In this document: one piece after another, positions 10,621 through 23,283 of the stretch
Numbering within the stretch: position 1 is the stretch's first letter
How the letters are laid out: every line of letters begins with the position of its first letter
Assembly (NCBI GenBank): GCA_025352685.1
Contig: JANXSN010000073.1
Location: 49,248-113,247, forward strand
DNA length: 64,000 nt
Source of the DNA: Sphingomonadales bacterium
GTDB lineage: Bacteria > Pseudomonadota > Alphaproteobacteria > Sphingomonadales > Sphingomonadaceae
Direction: 5' to 3'
Made by a program: the position numbers and the translations under genes
The notes under the pieces: generated by a model
What the model was told of the DNA's origin: nothing
Databases searched by the model: none
Seen by the model: the letters and a program-made list of their open reading frames with translations, nothing else

Positions 10621-11901
10621 ATGGCGAAGCGCCTGACACTGTTCATCATGATCGGGCTTGTGCTCGGCATTTTCGTCGGTGCGATCATGCATGCGGCGAT
10701 GGATCAGGTGGCTGTTGCGAGTGCGGGCAAGTGGCTCGGACTGGTTACCGACATCTTTCTGCGTCTCATCAAGATGATCATCGCGCCGCTGGTATTTGCG
10801 ACGCTGGTTTCGGGCATTGTCCATATGGGCGATACGGCGGCGCTCGGCAGGGTCGGGCTGAAGACGATGTTCTGGTTTATTTCGGCGACACTCGTCTCGC
10901 TGTCACTTGGCATGGTGCTCGTGAACCTTTTGCACCCCGGCGTCGGCGCAGGGCTCACGCTGCCGCCCGCGACTGCGCACGTCGATATTGCCAAGCCGAC
11001 GAGCGATATCTTCCACATCATCGCCGAAATGTTCCCGAAATCGATTTTCGAAGGCATGGCGAACAACACGCTGCTGCAGATCGTCATCTTCTCGTTGTTT
11101 TTCGGGGTTGCCATGACTGCAGTGGGGGCCAAGGCCGCGCCGCTAGTTGCGGGGATCGACGCCCTTGTCGAGGTCATGCTTCAAGTTACGAACTACGTGA
11201 TGCGCGTCTCCCCGTTCGCGGTGTTCGCGGCGATGACGAAGGTGATTGCCGTCAACGGTCTCGTCGTGATCGGGACATTCATATGGTTTATCGGCACCTT
11301 TTATTTCGGTCTCTTCGTGCTCTGGTGCGCTCTTGCATTCGCCGCCTTCCTGTTCGTGGGAACGCGCGCGGGGACCTTGATCCGCTATATTCGGGAGCCT
11401 GTCCTGCTCGCGTTCTCAACTGCTTCGTCTGAGGCAGCCTATCCGCGGACGCTGGAGGCGCTCGACCGTTTCGGCGTACCGCCCAAAATTGCCAGCTTCG
11501 TTCTGCCACTCGGCTATTCGTTTAACCTCGATGGCTCGATGATGTACATGACGTTCGCGACGCTGTTCATTGCGCAACTGTACGGGATCAACTTGAGCTT
11601 CGGACAGCAAATCGCAATGCTGCTGACGCTCATGCTGACGTCCAAGGGTATGGCGGCCGTTCCGCGTGCCAGCCTGGTTGTCATTTCGGGCACGATGGCA
11701 CAGTTCGGTATTCCGGAGGCTGGACTTGTCCTCATCCTCGCCATCGATCAGTTCCTCGACATGGGCCGCTCGGGCACCAACGTCGTCGGCAATGCGGTGG
11801 CCGCCGTCGTTGTTGCCAAATGGGAGGGCGAACTCGACAAGCCGCTGCCCCCTGAAATAGAGCCGCCCCATGCCCCTTCTCGTCTCCACGGAGTCCTCTG
11901 A
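10621..11901 (+). CDS. Dicarboxylate/amino acid:cation symporter (DAACS family)
   Basis: FLRLIKMIIAPLVFATLVSGI; AFSTASSEAAYP; SFNLDGSMMYMT; DMGRSGTNVVGNA. Confidence 0.93.
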   Translation: MAKRLTLFIMIGLVLGIFVGAIMHAAMDQVAVASAGKWLGLVTDIFLRLIKMIIAPLVFATLVSGIVHMGDTAALGRVGLKTMFWFISATLVSLSLGMVLVNLLHPGVGAGLTLPPATAHVDIAKPTSDIFHIIAEMFPKSIFEGMANNTLLQIVIFSLFFGVAMTAVGAKAAPLVAGIDALVEVMLQVTNYVMRVSPFAVFAAMTKVIAVNGLVVIGTFIWFIGTFYFGLFVLWCALAFAAFLFVGTRAGTLIRYIREPVLLAFSTASSEAAYPRTLEALDRFGVPPKIASFVLPLGYSFNLDGSMMYMTFATLFIAQLYGINLSFGQQIAMLLTLMLTSKGMAAVPRASLVVISGTMAQFGIPEAGLVLILAIDQFLDMGRSGTNVVGNAVAAVVVAKWEGELDKPLPPEIEPPHAPSRLHGVL

Positions 11902-12155
11902 TGATCGATCGTATTTTCCTGTCGCACCCGCGCACCGTGGGGGAGGGCTATTGGGAGCACTTCCGCGTCGCCGGCAGCTTCGGCACGGCCATGGTTGGGG
12001 GCGGTCTAAAGGCGATGGTCCACGCCGTTTTTCCCAATGCCTATGAGACCGCTGGCAGCGATACGATCCGCCTGCTTCATACGATCATGGTCGAAAAACG
12101 CGGCGCAAAGCGCGACGCAACGATGGAAATGCTTTCGGTCGAATGGGTGATCTGA
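11901..12155 (+). CDS. Small conserved protein, DUF6356-like
   Basis: IDRIFLSHPRTVGEGYWEHFRVAGSFGTAMVGGGLKAMVHAV; overlaps upstream stop codon. Confidence 0.6.
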   Translation: MIDRIFLSHPRTVGEGYWEHFRVAGSFGTAMVGGGLKAMVHAVFPNAYETAGSDTIRLLHTIMVEKRGAKRDATMEMLSVEWVI

Positions 12156-12844
12156 GCGAAATCGCTGTCTGCCGGCGCGACGGCGCCGGACCCACAATTA
12201 TTTTTCTTCCCGGCTACGCCTCCGACATGGCGGGGTCGAAAGCGATGGCGCTGGATGCCTGGTCGGTGCGGACGGATCGTGCGTTTGTGCGATTCGACTA
12301 TCGCGGGTGCGGTGAAAATGCGGGGGCCTTCGAGGACTTCACCCTTGAAGACTGGTGCGACGATGCTTTGTCGGTGATCGATAGGACGCCGGGACCCGTC
12401 GTGCTTGTCGGGTCTTCAATGGGGGGATGGTTGATGGTGCTCGCGGCGCTTGCGCGGCCTCATCGCGTGGCGGCGTTAGTTGGCATCGCGGCGGCACCCG
12501 ATTTTACCGAATGGGGCTTTGACGAAGGCCAAAAGCTGGCGCTGGCGCGCGACGAACGGATTGCGGAGCCATCGATTTATGGCCCACCGCTCGTGACGAC
12601 GCGGGACTTTTGGGAATCAGGTCAGCGCAATCTGGTGCTCGGCAGCACGATCGGGCTCGATATACCCATACGCTTGCTTCAGGGACAGGAAGACCAAGCT
12701 GTGCCGTGGCGACAGTCCCTCATGCTCGCCGAGCGTTTGCGTTCAGCCGACGTCCAGATCGTCCTCGTCAAGGACGGCGATCACCGTCTGTCGCGCCCCA
12801 ACGACATCCAGCTGCTGATTAAGACCATAGAAAGCTTGCTATGA
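12143..12844 (+). CDS. Alpha/beta hydrolase
   Basis: IIFLPGYASDMAGSKA, VGSSMGGWLMVLAAL nucleophile elbow, terminal catalytic His GDHRLSR. Confidence 0.87.
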   Translation: MGDLSEIAVCRRDGAGPTIIFLPGYASDMAGSKAMALDAWSVRTDRAFVRFDYRGCGENAGAFEDFTLEDWCDDALSVIDRTPGPVVLVGSSMGGWLMVLAALARPHRVAALVGIAAAPDFTEWGFDEGQKLALARDERIAEPSIYGPPLVTTRDFWESGQRNLVLGSTIGLDIPIRLLQGQEDQAVPWRQSLMLAERLRSADVQIVLVKDGDHRLSRPNDIQLLIKTIESLL

Positions 12845-13584
12845 TTGCCCTTGCGCTTCTCGCTGCTTACCCTGCACCTGCACCGAGCGTCGACCGACAA
12901 CGGTTCGAGGCATGTGCCGCACTGGCCGAAACCGATTCGGCGCGCGCGATCGAACAAGCCGGGACGTGGCGGATCAACGGCGGTGGCGTGGCGGCCCGGC
13001 ACTGCGAGGCGCTGGCCTTTGTCGCCCAGAAACGCTGGTTGCCCGCTGCAACGGCGTTCGAGGCGGCCGCGCGGGAGGCAGATAACAAGGCCGATGGCCG
13101 GTCTGGCAACCTGTGGATACAGGCAGGGAACGCAGCACTTGCGGCTGGCGATCCGGCGCGGGCCCGGATCGCGTTCGATGCCGCCATGGTGCGCGGGCAG
13201 GCGGCGGGTGTCGACCTCGGAGAAAATTATCTCGACCGGTCTCGCGCACGCTTTGCCCTGGGCGACAAGAAAGGAGCGCGAGACGATATCGACGCGGCCC
13301 TCAAACTGGTTCCCGCCGATCCGCTCGCCTGGTTGCTTTCAGCGACGCTGGCACGACAGTCGGGTGATCTGGCGCGTGCCACGACCGACATTTCCGAGGC
13401 GCAAACCCGCTCGCCCGACGACGCCCAGGTGGCGCTGGAGGCGGGCAACGTGGCGATCCTATCGGGGTCCGATGCAGCGGCGAGGGTTGCCTGGGAGGCG
13501 GCAGTCAAAAATGCGCCGAACAGTGCGGCGGGGAAGGCTGCGGCTGATGCCTTGGCGAAATTGGGTGCACCGATTAAACCTTAG
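12841..13584 (+). CDS. Tetratricopeptide-repeat-like protein with signal peptide
   Basis: Ala-rich helical repeats (WIQAGNAALAAGDPARARIAFDAAM; YLDRSRARFALGDKKGARDDIDAALKLVP). Confidence 0.7.
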   Translation: MIALALLAAYPAPAPSVDRQRFEACAALAETDSARAIEQAGTWRINGGGVAARHCEALAFVAQKRWLPAATAFEAAAREADNKADGRSGNLWIQAGNAALAAGDPARARIAFDAAMVRGQAAGVDLGENYLDRSRARFALGDKKGARDDIDAALKLVPADPLAWLLSATLARQSGDLARATTDISEAQTRSPDDAQVALEAGNVAILSGSDAAARVAWEAAVKNAPNSAAGKAAADALAKLGAPIKP

Positions 13585-13897
13585 CCGCCTTTGGCTGAGG
13601 GACAGTCCGCCACTTGCGTGCGAACGGCGCACCATTGGTCTCGGGTGCCCGAAGCGATGCCGTTACGCGCGCGCTTGCCCAACGGCCAACGATTGCCGGA
13701 AAGGCAGGATCTTCGTTTCGGTGCAGAACCGAGCCTCTCTTCGCTCCCGGTTCCCAAGACTTTCAGGCGCGCTGGTGGCGGTTTTCTTCATAGATCGGGC
13801 TGTCGGTTGAGGGCTGTGCTGCCTTGTCCGCCCACGACGAACGCAAGGAATGATGTTTCACCTTTCGGGCGCGGCGACGAACGCCTAGATAAGGGTC

Positions 13898-14311
13898 ATG
13901 AAATATCTCCATACCATGATCCGCGTGTCGGACCCGCAAGCCACCATCCGGTTTTTCGAATTGCTCGGGCTCAAGGAGCTCAAGCGGTTCGACAACCCCG
14001 CGGGGCGGTTCACGCTCATCTTCCTCGCGGCGCCGGGCGACGAGGACGCGCAGGTCGAACTGACGCACAACTGGGACGAGCAAGGCTATGGCGAGGGACG
14101 GAATTTCGGTCATCTGGCCTATCGGGTCGATGATATCTACGCCACATGTCAGCGACTGATGGACGCGGGCGTGACGATCAACCGGCCGCCGCGTGACGGC
14201 CATATGGCGTTCGTCCGGTCGCCCGACAATGTATCGGTCGAGCTGTTGCAGGATGGCAGCCTGCCGCCCGCCGAGCCTTGGGCGTCGATGCCAAACACGG
14301 GGCATTGGTAA
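13898..14311 (+). CDS. gloA: Glyoxalase I-like VOC family protein (lactoylglutathione lyase)
   Basis: MKYLHTMIRVSDPQATIRFFELLGLKELKR...FGHLAYRVDDI; followed by gloB. Confidence 0.88.
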   Translation: MKYLHTMIRVSDPQATIRFFELLGLKELKRFDNPAGRFTLIFLAAPGDEDAQVELTHNWDEQGYGEGRNFGHLAYRVDDIYATCQRLMDAGVTINRPPRDGHMAFVRSPDNVSVELLQDGSLPPAEPWASMPNTGHW

Positions 14312-14312
14312 G

Positions 14313-15044
14313 ATGCCGATCGAGGTTGTCGCGATCCCGGTGCTGAGCGATAATTACATCTGGCTGGTTCACGAACCCGAAAGCGGCGCGACGATGGTCG
14401 TCGATCCTGCCGTGGCGGCACCAGTGCTGGCTGAGGCTGCGGCGCGCGGATGGCGGATTACTGATATCTGGAACACGCACTGGCACCCTGATCACACCGG
14501 CGGCAATGCAGAGATCAAGGCGGCAACGGGTTGCACAATCACGGGACCTGCTGCCGAGGCAGACCGCATCCCGACACTCGATCTCTTCGTGGCGGGCGGT
14601 GATATCGTTCGCTTGGGCACGATCGAAGCGCAGGTCATCGATGTGCCGGCGCATACGGCGGGCCACATAGCGTTTTACTTCGCCGCACAGTCTGCGGCAT
14701 TTGTCGGCGACACCCTGTTCGCGATGGGCTGCGGACGGTTGTTCGAAGGAACAGCGGCACAGATGTTCGACAATATGGCAAAGCTGGCGTGTCTGCCCGA
14801 CGCGACGACCGTCTATTGTGCGCATGAATATACCCAGTCTAACGGTCGCTATGCGCTGGTCGCCGAGCCGGACAATGCCGCGCTTGTCGCCCGCATGGCC
14901 GATGTCGATGCGATGCGCCTGCGGGGCGAGGCCACGGTGCCGACGACGATCGGTCTCGAGCGCGCGACCAACCCGTTCATGCGCGCCGCGTCAGTCGAGC
15001 AACTCGCCGAACGCCGCGCTGCCAAAGATAGTTTTAGGGGCTGA
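14313..15044 (+). CDS. gloB: Hydroxyacylglutathione hydrolase
   Basis: NTHWHPDHTGGN metallo-beta-lactamase motif; VYCAHEYTQSNGRYAL; start adjusted to MPIEVVAIPVLSDNYIWLVH. Confidence 0.93.
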   Translation: MPIEVVAIPVLSDNYIWLVHEPESGATMVVDPAVAAPVLAEAAARGWRITDIWNTHWHPDHTGGNAEIKAATGCTITGPAAEADRIPTLDLFVAGGDIVRLGTIEAQVIDVPAHTAGHIAFYFAAQSAAFVGDTLFAMGCGRLFEGTAAQMFDNMAKLACLPDATTVYCAHEYTQSNGRYALVAEPDNAALVARMADVDAMRLRGEATVPTTIGLERATNPFMRAASVEQLAERRAAKDSFRG

Positions 15045-15049
15045 CAACA

Positions 15050-15760
15050 ATGTGCAGACCTGATGAATTGCTCATTATGCCGCAGCCGATTGCAACTACC
15101 GGCACCGGGGTTCCCAACCGCGAGGCCGAATTGCTGGCGCAGCTCAAGCCCGGCACCGTTTTCATGATGGGGGACAATCCGGCACTGCCCCGAATGCCCG
15201 AGCGCCCGGGCCTGGTCGATTTTTTTGAACGGCGCGGGTCGGATATTACCGTACGTCATCTTCTGTCGAGTGCGACTCGTGCTGCCGCTGATGGCCACGA
15301 CGACAAGGTCGTAATGGCCTGTCTCCTCCACGACATATCCAACCTGAGCTTTATCCGTACCGACCACGGTTACTGGGGCGCGCAGATGATCGCGCCCTAT
15401 GTCGATCCCGAAATATCATGGGCCGTCGAGAAGCATCAAGCGCTCCGATACTTCGCCGACGAGTCGGTCGGTTACGCCTACCCCGACAGCTATGTCAGAT
15501 TCTTTGGACCGGACTATGTGCCGCCCGACTATATTCGCCGCGAGGCCGAAGATGCGCGCAATCACAGCTGGTATATGACCGCGCGCCTGGTCACTCTTTA
15601 TGATATCTACTTTTTTGAAGACGCGACGACTCCGCCGATCGAGCCCTTGCTCGATGTAATCGGTCGAGCCTTCCGCCAGCCGGCGGAGGGGCTCGGCTTT
15701 GACGGGTCTCCTGTCGCGCATATGTGGCGGACGATGATATGGCCGAACAACTTCTTGTGA
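15050..15760 (+). CDS. HD-domain protein
   Basis: VVMACLLHDISNLSFIRTDHGYWGAQMI. Confidence 0.65.
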   Translation: MCRPDELLIMPQPIATTGTGVPNREAELLAQLKPGTVFMMGDNPALPRMPERPGLVDFFERRGSDITVRHLLSSATRAAADGHDDKVVMACLLHDISNLSFIRTDHGYWGAQMIAPYVDPEISWAVEKHQALRYFADESVGYAYPDSYVRFFGPDYVPPDYIRREAEDARNHSWYMTARLVTLYDIYFFEDATTPPIEPLLDVIGRAFRQPAEGLGFDGSPVAHMWRTMIWPNNFL

Positions 15761-16140
15761 TGCGACGTATTGTGCTGCCGCTGTTCGCGCTGGTGGCGTC
15801 GTGTACGAGCTTGCCGCTCGCGCGCGACGACAGCGCCGATTTGGCCAAGGAGACTGTCGGCAAGGTCGCCGAAAAGCCGCGCAGCTGTATTGCTCTGGAC
15901 GATGCCCGTGGTGCAAAACTGTTCAACGATGCGATCGTCTATCGGGTCAACCGCCGCCTCAGCTACGTCAACGCCGCCAAGGGCTGCAACGCGTTCGATA
16001 CCGACCCGATCTTCGTGAACGAAGTCAGCAACGGTCAGCTGTGCCGAGGCGATATTATCCGCCTGATCTCTCGTTCTGGAGGAATTCCTGGCCCCACCTG
16101 CGTACTCGGCGAATTTACTCCTTATCGAACGCCGCGCTGA
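15760..16140 (+). CDS. Putative lipoprotein of unknown function
   Basis: [15 protein letters not shown] lipobox; TGATG overlap with upstream gene. Confidence 0.6.
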   Translation: MRRIVLPLFALVASCTSLPLARDDSADLAKETVGKVAEKPRSCIALDDARGAKLFNDAIVYRVNRRLSYVNAAKGCNAFDTDPIFVNEVSNGQLCRGDIIRLISRSGGIPGPTCVLGEFTPYRTPR

Positions 16141-17201
16141 CCATCGGCTATTCGTCCTGTTGTGACGGTCAGCCATGTTGCCGAGCGTTCGATGCCGTCG
16201 AACGGCCCGACCTCGGTGCCGGTTAGCCACACTTGATTGCCGCCCACCGCCAGCCGATCGAAGAGCGCCAGCCGGCGAACCGGGTCGAGGTGGGCTGCAA
16301 CCTCGTCCAAAAGCAGGACCGGGCGACGCTGCTGGGCTTCGGCGACCAGTTCGGCGTGCGCCAGGATGATCCCGATCAAGAGCGCCTTTTGCTCGCCGGT
16401 TGAACTTGATACAGCGTCGATCGCCTTGTCGAGGTGTGTCACGACCAAATCCTGCCGCTGCGGTCCGGTCAGTGTCCGTCCCGCCGCGGCATCGCGCGCG
16501 CGGCCTTGCGCCAGATCCTTGGCAAACCCTTCAGTCGAGCCGAACCCGTCAAGCAACAGGCCCGCCCTGGCGAAGGAGCCAGCGGGCGCGTCGCTAAGCC
16601 GGGCCGTCAGTGCCGCCACCAGTGCGACACGGCGTCGACTAATTGCCGCACCGTGCATCGCCATCGCCGCTTCTAACGCTGTAAGCCAATCGCCGTCGGG
16701 ACGTTCGTCGGCAAGCAGGCGGTTTCGCTGTCGCATTGCTGCTTCATAGCGAGCCGAATCATGCGCGTGGGTGGGGTCGAGCGCGAGCACCAGCCGGTCG
16801 AGGAAGCGCCGCCGCGCCCCCGCACTTTCACTGAACAGCCGATCCTGTGCCGGCGTTAGCCAGATCAGTGAAACCCACTCGCCCAACGCTGCCGCGCTGG
16901 CCGTCGCACCATTGATCCGCACAATCCGCCGCTCCCGTGCGTCGGCTAGCGTGCCGGTGCCGAGTTCCACCTGATCGAACCGCGCGCCGATGCCAAACCC
17001 GCCCGGACCACCGCGACGCGCGATTTCACTCAGCGCTGCACTGCGCAAGCCCCGACCCGGTGCCAACAGCGAGATGGCCTCCAGCACGTTGGTCTTCCCC
17101 GCGCCATTCTCGCCAGTCAACACGACAAAGCCGCGCCCCGGAGTAATCACTTCGTCGGTATAGGACCGGAAGTCTGTCAGCGAGAGGCGCGTAATTGGCA
17201 C
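16122..17201 (-). CDS. recF: DNA replication/repair protein RecF
   Basis: [28 protein letters not shown] Walker [14 protein letters not shown]; probable GTG start. Confidence 0.95.
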   Translation of the reverse strand: MPITRLSLTDFRSYTDEVITPGRGFVVLTGENGAGKTNVLEAISLLAPGRGLRSAALSEIARRGGPGGFGIGARFDQVELGTGTLADARERRIVRINGATASAAALGEWVSLIWLTPAQDRLFSESAGARRRFLDRLVLALDPTHAHDSARYEAAMRQRNRLLADERPDGDWLTALEAAMAMHGAAISRRRVALVAALTARLSDAPAGSFARAGLLLDGFGSTEGFAKDLAQGRARDAAAGRTLTGPQRQDLVVTHLDKAIDAVSSSTGEQKALLIGIILAHAELVAEAQQRRPVLLLDEVAAHLDPVRRLALFDRLAVGGNQVWLTGTEVGPFDGIERSATWLTVTTGRIADGQRGVR

Positions 17202-17309
17202 ATTAATCCTGCTAACGTGTTGCCCCAGTGTAACAAGACCGCACGGAGCGTGGACCCATTGCGCATACGATACGTTTGATGCTGATACGGGCAAAACTAG
17301 GGAAGCGAC

Positions 17310-17774
17310 ATGCGCATTTTGATGATCGGCTTATTGATTGGCGCCGTCCCGGCGGTGGCACAGCAAAAACACACGACTGGCCAGGTTGTCGGCGATGTGG
17401 CCACCCAGCCCCTCCAGGACATCAACGTCAAAAACAAGCACATCCCCCAAGTGCTCGAGCTCGCACGCGGCGATCCTTATTCGACGACCGGGCTTAGAAC
17501 CTGTGAATCCATCAAGGCGGCGATCGGAACGCTTACTGCCCAGCTGGGCCCTGACTTTGATTCCCCCGAGGATCGCCGGGCGAACCGGGTGACTGCTGTG
17601 GGCGTGGCGAAAGGCGTGGTCCAGGGCCTGATTCCGTTCCGCGGTGTCATCCGCGAGATATCTGGCGCCGCAACGGCGCAACGCCAATGGGACGCTGCGG
17701 TCGATGCGGGCATTGCAAGACGCGGATTCTTGCGCGGTGTCGCGCGGTCGCGCCAATGTCGCGTGGCCAGCTAG
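17310..17774 (+). CDS. Secreted hypothetical protein
   Basis: Signal peptide [18 protein letters not shown]; complete ORF with tidy upstream region. Confidence 0.6.
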   Translation: MRILMIGLLIGAVPAVAQQKHTTGQVVGDVATQPLQDINVKNKHIPQVLELARGDPYSTTGLRTCESIKAAIGTLTAQLGPDFDSPEDRRANRVTAVGVAKGVVQGLIPFRGVIREISGAATAQRQWDAAVDAGIARRGFLRGVARSRQCRVAS

Positions 17775-17834
17775 TCTCTAGAATACACGGGTTTTGGGAT
17801 CCGATCCCTGACCCGCGCACTGAGCAAGGCAGCG

Positions 17835-17850
17835 ATTGATCCGGATCAAT
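17835..17850. promoter_or_regulatory. Perfect FNR/FixK-type palindrome (TTGATCCGGATCAA within ATTGATCCGGATCAAT)
   Basis: Exact match to the TTGAT-N4-ATCAA consensus, extended to a 16-bp perfect palindrome. Confidence 0.5.
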
Positions 17851-18207
17851 TACCACCAGCACGTGTGTCAGTGGCTGCGCTGATAGGACAACCGAGACCG
17901 AACTGTAGCTGCGGTCGAAGGGACACGGGGAGTCAGGATACGGACCGGGCTCGCCGCACTTGACGCGTGAGCAGCGGCAGGTGCGATGTTTGCGTGGGAC
18001 CGTTTCCGTTACGATGCCATTCCACTGGCCGCAGTCACGGATTTTCTCTCCATGCGCACCAAGACCGGGTTGCATTGGCGACATTGGTCCCTGTTGCGTG
18101 CGCAAGGGGCGGTCTGAAGCCCTTGGGCGGCCGAAAACGTTGGAAACGGGTATCGCCCTCGCGTTCGAACTCATGCTGGCCTAGAACCGCAATTTTCAAG
18201 AGCAAGG

Positions 18208-19827
18208 ATGGCGAGGATGCGCATGCGCTTGGGTCGGTTTTCAGTATTTATCCTCTGCATCGGCTTGGTTGTTCTGGGCCTGCAAATGGCCCCGGCCGGC
18301 TTGGCGGGTCGCACGCTGGTGGCAATACCCACCGCGCTTGTCGCACTGGGTATCTGGGATTTGATCCAGTCCAAGCACGCGGTTCTGCGCAATTACCCCG
18401 TCATCGGGCACGTGCGCTGGCTGGTCGAGACGATCCGACCCGAGCTGCGCCAATACCTGCTCGAGGACGAGGACGAGGCCACGCCCTTTTCGCGGGCGCA
18501 GCGATCGCTCGTTTACCGCCGAGCAAAAGGGGTATCATCGGACCATCCTTTCGGGACACTGATCGACGTCTATGCCGGCGATTATGAGTTCATGCAGCAC
18601 TCGACACGTCCGGTCGATCCGCCCGATCCCAAGACCTTGCGCATCTCGATCGGAAACGATCAATGCGACCAGCCCTATTCAGCGAGTATCTTTAACATCT
18701 CCGCGATGAGCTTCGGCTCGCTCTCCGCCAATGCAATCCGCGCCCTCAACAAGGGGGCGGCTATGGGTAATTTCTACCACGACACCGGCGAAGGCAGTAT
18801 CAGCGCGTATCACCGGGAGAATGGCGGCGACATTGTCTGGGAAGTGGCAAGCGGGTATTTTGGGTGTCGCAGCGAGGATGGACATTTCGATCCAGAGCGG
18901 TTCGCCGCGCAGGCGCTGACGCCCCAAGTCAAGATGATCGAGATCAAGCTGAGCCAAGGGGCCAAGCCCGGCCACGGTGGCATCCTTCCGGCAAAGAAAG
19001 TCACGCAGGAGATTGCTGAGACGCGCGGTGTGCCGGCAGGAGTCGATTGCATCTCGCCGTCGCGGCATTCGGCGTTTTCGACGCCACTAGAGATGATGCA
19101 GTTCGTTCAGCAGTTGCGCGCTCTGTCGGGTGGAAAACCGGTAGGTTTCAAGCTTTGTATCGGCCATCCTTGGGAGCTTATGGCGATCGTCAAGGCGATG
19201 CTCGAGACTAATATTGTCGTCGATTTCATCGTCGTTGATGGGGGCGAGGGCGGCACTGGCGCTGCGCCGGTGGAATTCAGCGACCATATCGGCATGCCGA
19301 TGCGTGAGGGACTGTTGCTCGTCAACAATGTGCTCGTCGGGGCTGGTCTGCGCGATCGCATTCGGATCGGCGTGGCCGGAAAGCTGGTCAGCGCGTTCGA
19401 CATCGCCGTTGTGCTTGCGATAGGCGCGGACTGGGCGAACGCTGCACGCGGCTACATGTTTGCGCTGGGGTGCATCCAGTCGATGAACTGCCACACCAAT
19501 CGCTGCCCGACCGGCGTTGCCACGCAGGACACCGGGCGCCAGCGCGCTCTGGTGGTGCCCGACAAGGCCGAACGCGTTCGACAGTTCCATCAACGGACGG
19601 TCGCGGCACTTGCCGACATGTTGGCCGCCGCTGGCCTGTCGCACCCGGACGATCTTGGCCCACATCATTTGTCCCATCGGCTCAGTTCGTTCGAGACCCG
19701 CCAATTCGATCAGGTGCATCATTTCCTTACTGACGCAGAGTTGCTCGGCGATGCCTGCACACTTCCCTACTACCGGGACAACTGGGCGCGGGCGCGCGCG
19801 AACAGTTTTGATGCGGCAGTCATTTAG
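18208..19827 (+). CDS. FMN-binding glutamate synthase-related protein (GltB2-like)
   Basis: SAMSFGSLSANAIRALNKGAAMGNFYHDTGEGS; GVDCISPSRHSAF; CHTNRCPTGVATQD. Confidence 0.92.
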   Translation: MARMRMRLGRFSVFILCIGLVVLGLQMAPAGLAGRTLVAIPTALVALGIWDLIQSKHAVLRNYPVIGHVRWLVETIRPELRQYLLEDEDEATPFSRAQRSLVYRRAKGVSSDHPFGTLIDVYAGDYEFMQHSTRPVDPPDPKTLRISIGNDQCDQPYSASIFNISAMSFGSLSANAIRALNKGAAMGNFYHDTGEGSISAYHRENGGDIVWEVASGYFGCRSEDGHFDPERFAAQALTPQVKMIEIKLSQGAKPGHGGILPAKKVTQEIAETRGVPAGVDCISPSRHSAFSTPLEMMQFVQQLRALSGGKPVGFKLCIGHPWELMAIVKAMLETNIVVDFIVVDGGEGGTGAAPVEFSDHIGMPMREGLLLVNNVLVGAGLRDRIRIGVAGKLVSAFDIAVVLAIGADWANAARGYMFALGCIQSMNCHTNRCPTGVATQDTGRQRALVVPDKAERVRQFHQRTVAALADMLAAAGLSHPDDLGPHHLSHRLSSFETRQFDQVHHFLTDAELLGDACTLPYYRDNWARARANSFDAAVI

Positions 19828-20370
19828 GATCGGCCGCTGTCGCTTGCTGACAACGTCCAAGGCTCAGCGTCGAATGAGGGCGTAACGGGACAAGCAAGAG
19901 ACAATTTCTTGCATGATTCAAGATGGCTGAACGCAGAGCCTGCCGCGCCTGCAAAACGGTGTCGTATTATGCTGTATCGAACCGGTCGAAATCATTCCGG
20001 GTCGTGGAAATGCCACCGAGCATGAATTACCTTTTTCCTTGGGTGTAAAGGGCATGATCAACCCGGTGCAAATTCTACTAACTTTGGGGCGGGCACATGT
20101 GAGCCCGAAAGAAATCACGTCCCGCCGAGGCCACCTTGCGCCCGGTTCATGCGGTGAAGCACGAGGCAAGCGGCCGGCATTGGCGAGTGCGCAATGCCTG
20201 AAATCTTGTCAGCCAGCTCAGTTGGAGGTGCCAGTCGAACGGGCTGGCGAAGACAAACGAGATTTTTGCAATCCTCATCCGCCTCGATTGTGAATGATAT
20301 GTCTGGCGCTGCCTACCAACAGCGCTCGCACCTCGCCCCAAAAGTCTGTCAGCACCCTCGCTAGGCTCGC

Positions 20371-22497
<2,127 letters not shown>

Positions 22498-23068
22498 TGA
22501 AAATCTCTATGCTTTTCAGGCCGGAATAGGCGATTAGGGAGCTATCGGGTTTGCACTTCACTGACAAGTGGAGGCTCGGCGCCGTTGGGTGACTTGCTTG
22601 CAACAGATCTCGCCGACCAGCTGTAGTTCGCGTCTGTTTCTCCCAAACGCGCATCGTGTCTTGACGGGGTCGGGTACCTCACGATTGTTCGTCTTGAGTA
22701 GACTAGCTTGATGGGGTGTCGGCCCTCAATGTGGCGGCACGAATACGCAACCGCGACTATGATACCGTGGGCGTATGACACGTGTCCATTCGACCCGAAG
22801 GTAGCGCTTCGGAAGCGTAGCGTTGATCCCGTGATCGGGCTCTTGATCGTGGACCCCGAGCCGCGCGACCCCCGTGTTCCGATGCTGGCTATGTTCGGCC
22901 GCATTGATGATGTCCGCACACGAAACCGCTGAACAAGCGGTCGAGGCTCATCGTGCCGTCGGCGCGCGCACTCTGGTCCACCCTGAAGAAAAGCTCGATT
23001 ACCCGATCGGTACCGGCTTGCCTCTTCGCCATGATGCCCTGGCACGAGATCTGGTTGGAAGCACGGGC

Positions 23069-23142
23069 TGGATGCCCCGCGAGGATTCGAACCTCGATAA
23101 ACGGTATCAGAAACCGTTGTCTTACCATTAGACGACAGGGCA
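23069..23142 (-). tRNA. tRNA-Gln (anticodon CUG), CCA encoded
   Basis: Acceptor TGCCCTG/CGGGGCA, anticodon arm ACGGT-TTCTGAT-ACCGT, T arm CGAGG-TTCGAAT-CCTCG. Confidence 0.93.
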
Positions 23143-23283
23143 GCGCCGAGGGGCGGTTAGGCCAAGATTAGCCGCCAAGTCAACGGATCAAAGGCTGTAG
23201 TTGCCGCCGCTCGCCCACGCAGTTACACCTGTGCCCAAGTTCTGCGGGCCTATCCGTCCGCAGCGAATGGGCAGATAGTTGCA

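Noticed and set aside
12845-13810. 321-aa + strand ORF overlapping the TPR-like gene in another frame
   Set aside because: Arg/Pro/Trp-rich out-of-frame shadow of the 12841..13584 CDS.
16122-17294. Longer RecF start from the ORF track
   Set aside because: The N-terminal 30 residues ([28 protein letters not shown]) are not RecF-like; a start near [16 protein letters not shown] fits the family.
22498-23068. Possible gene between the S9 peptidase and tRNA-Gln
   Set aside because: Short ORFs in several frames, none with domain-like sequence or consistent start signals.
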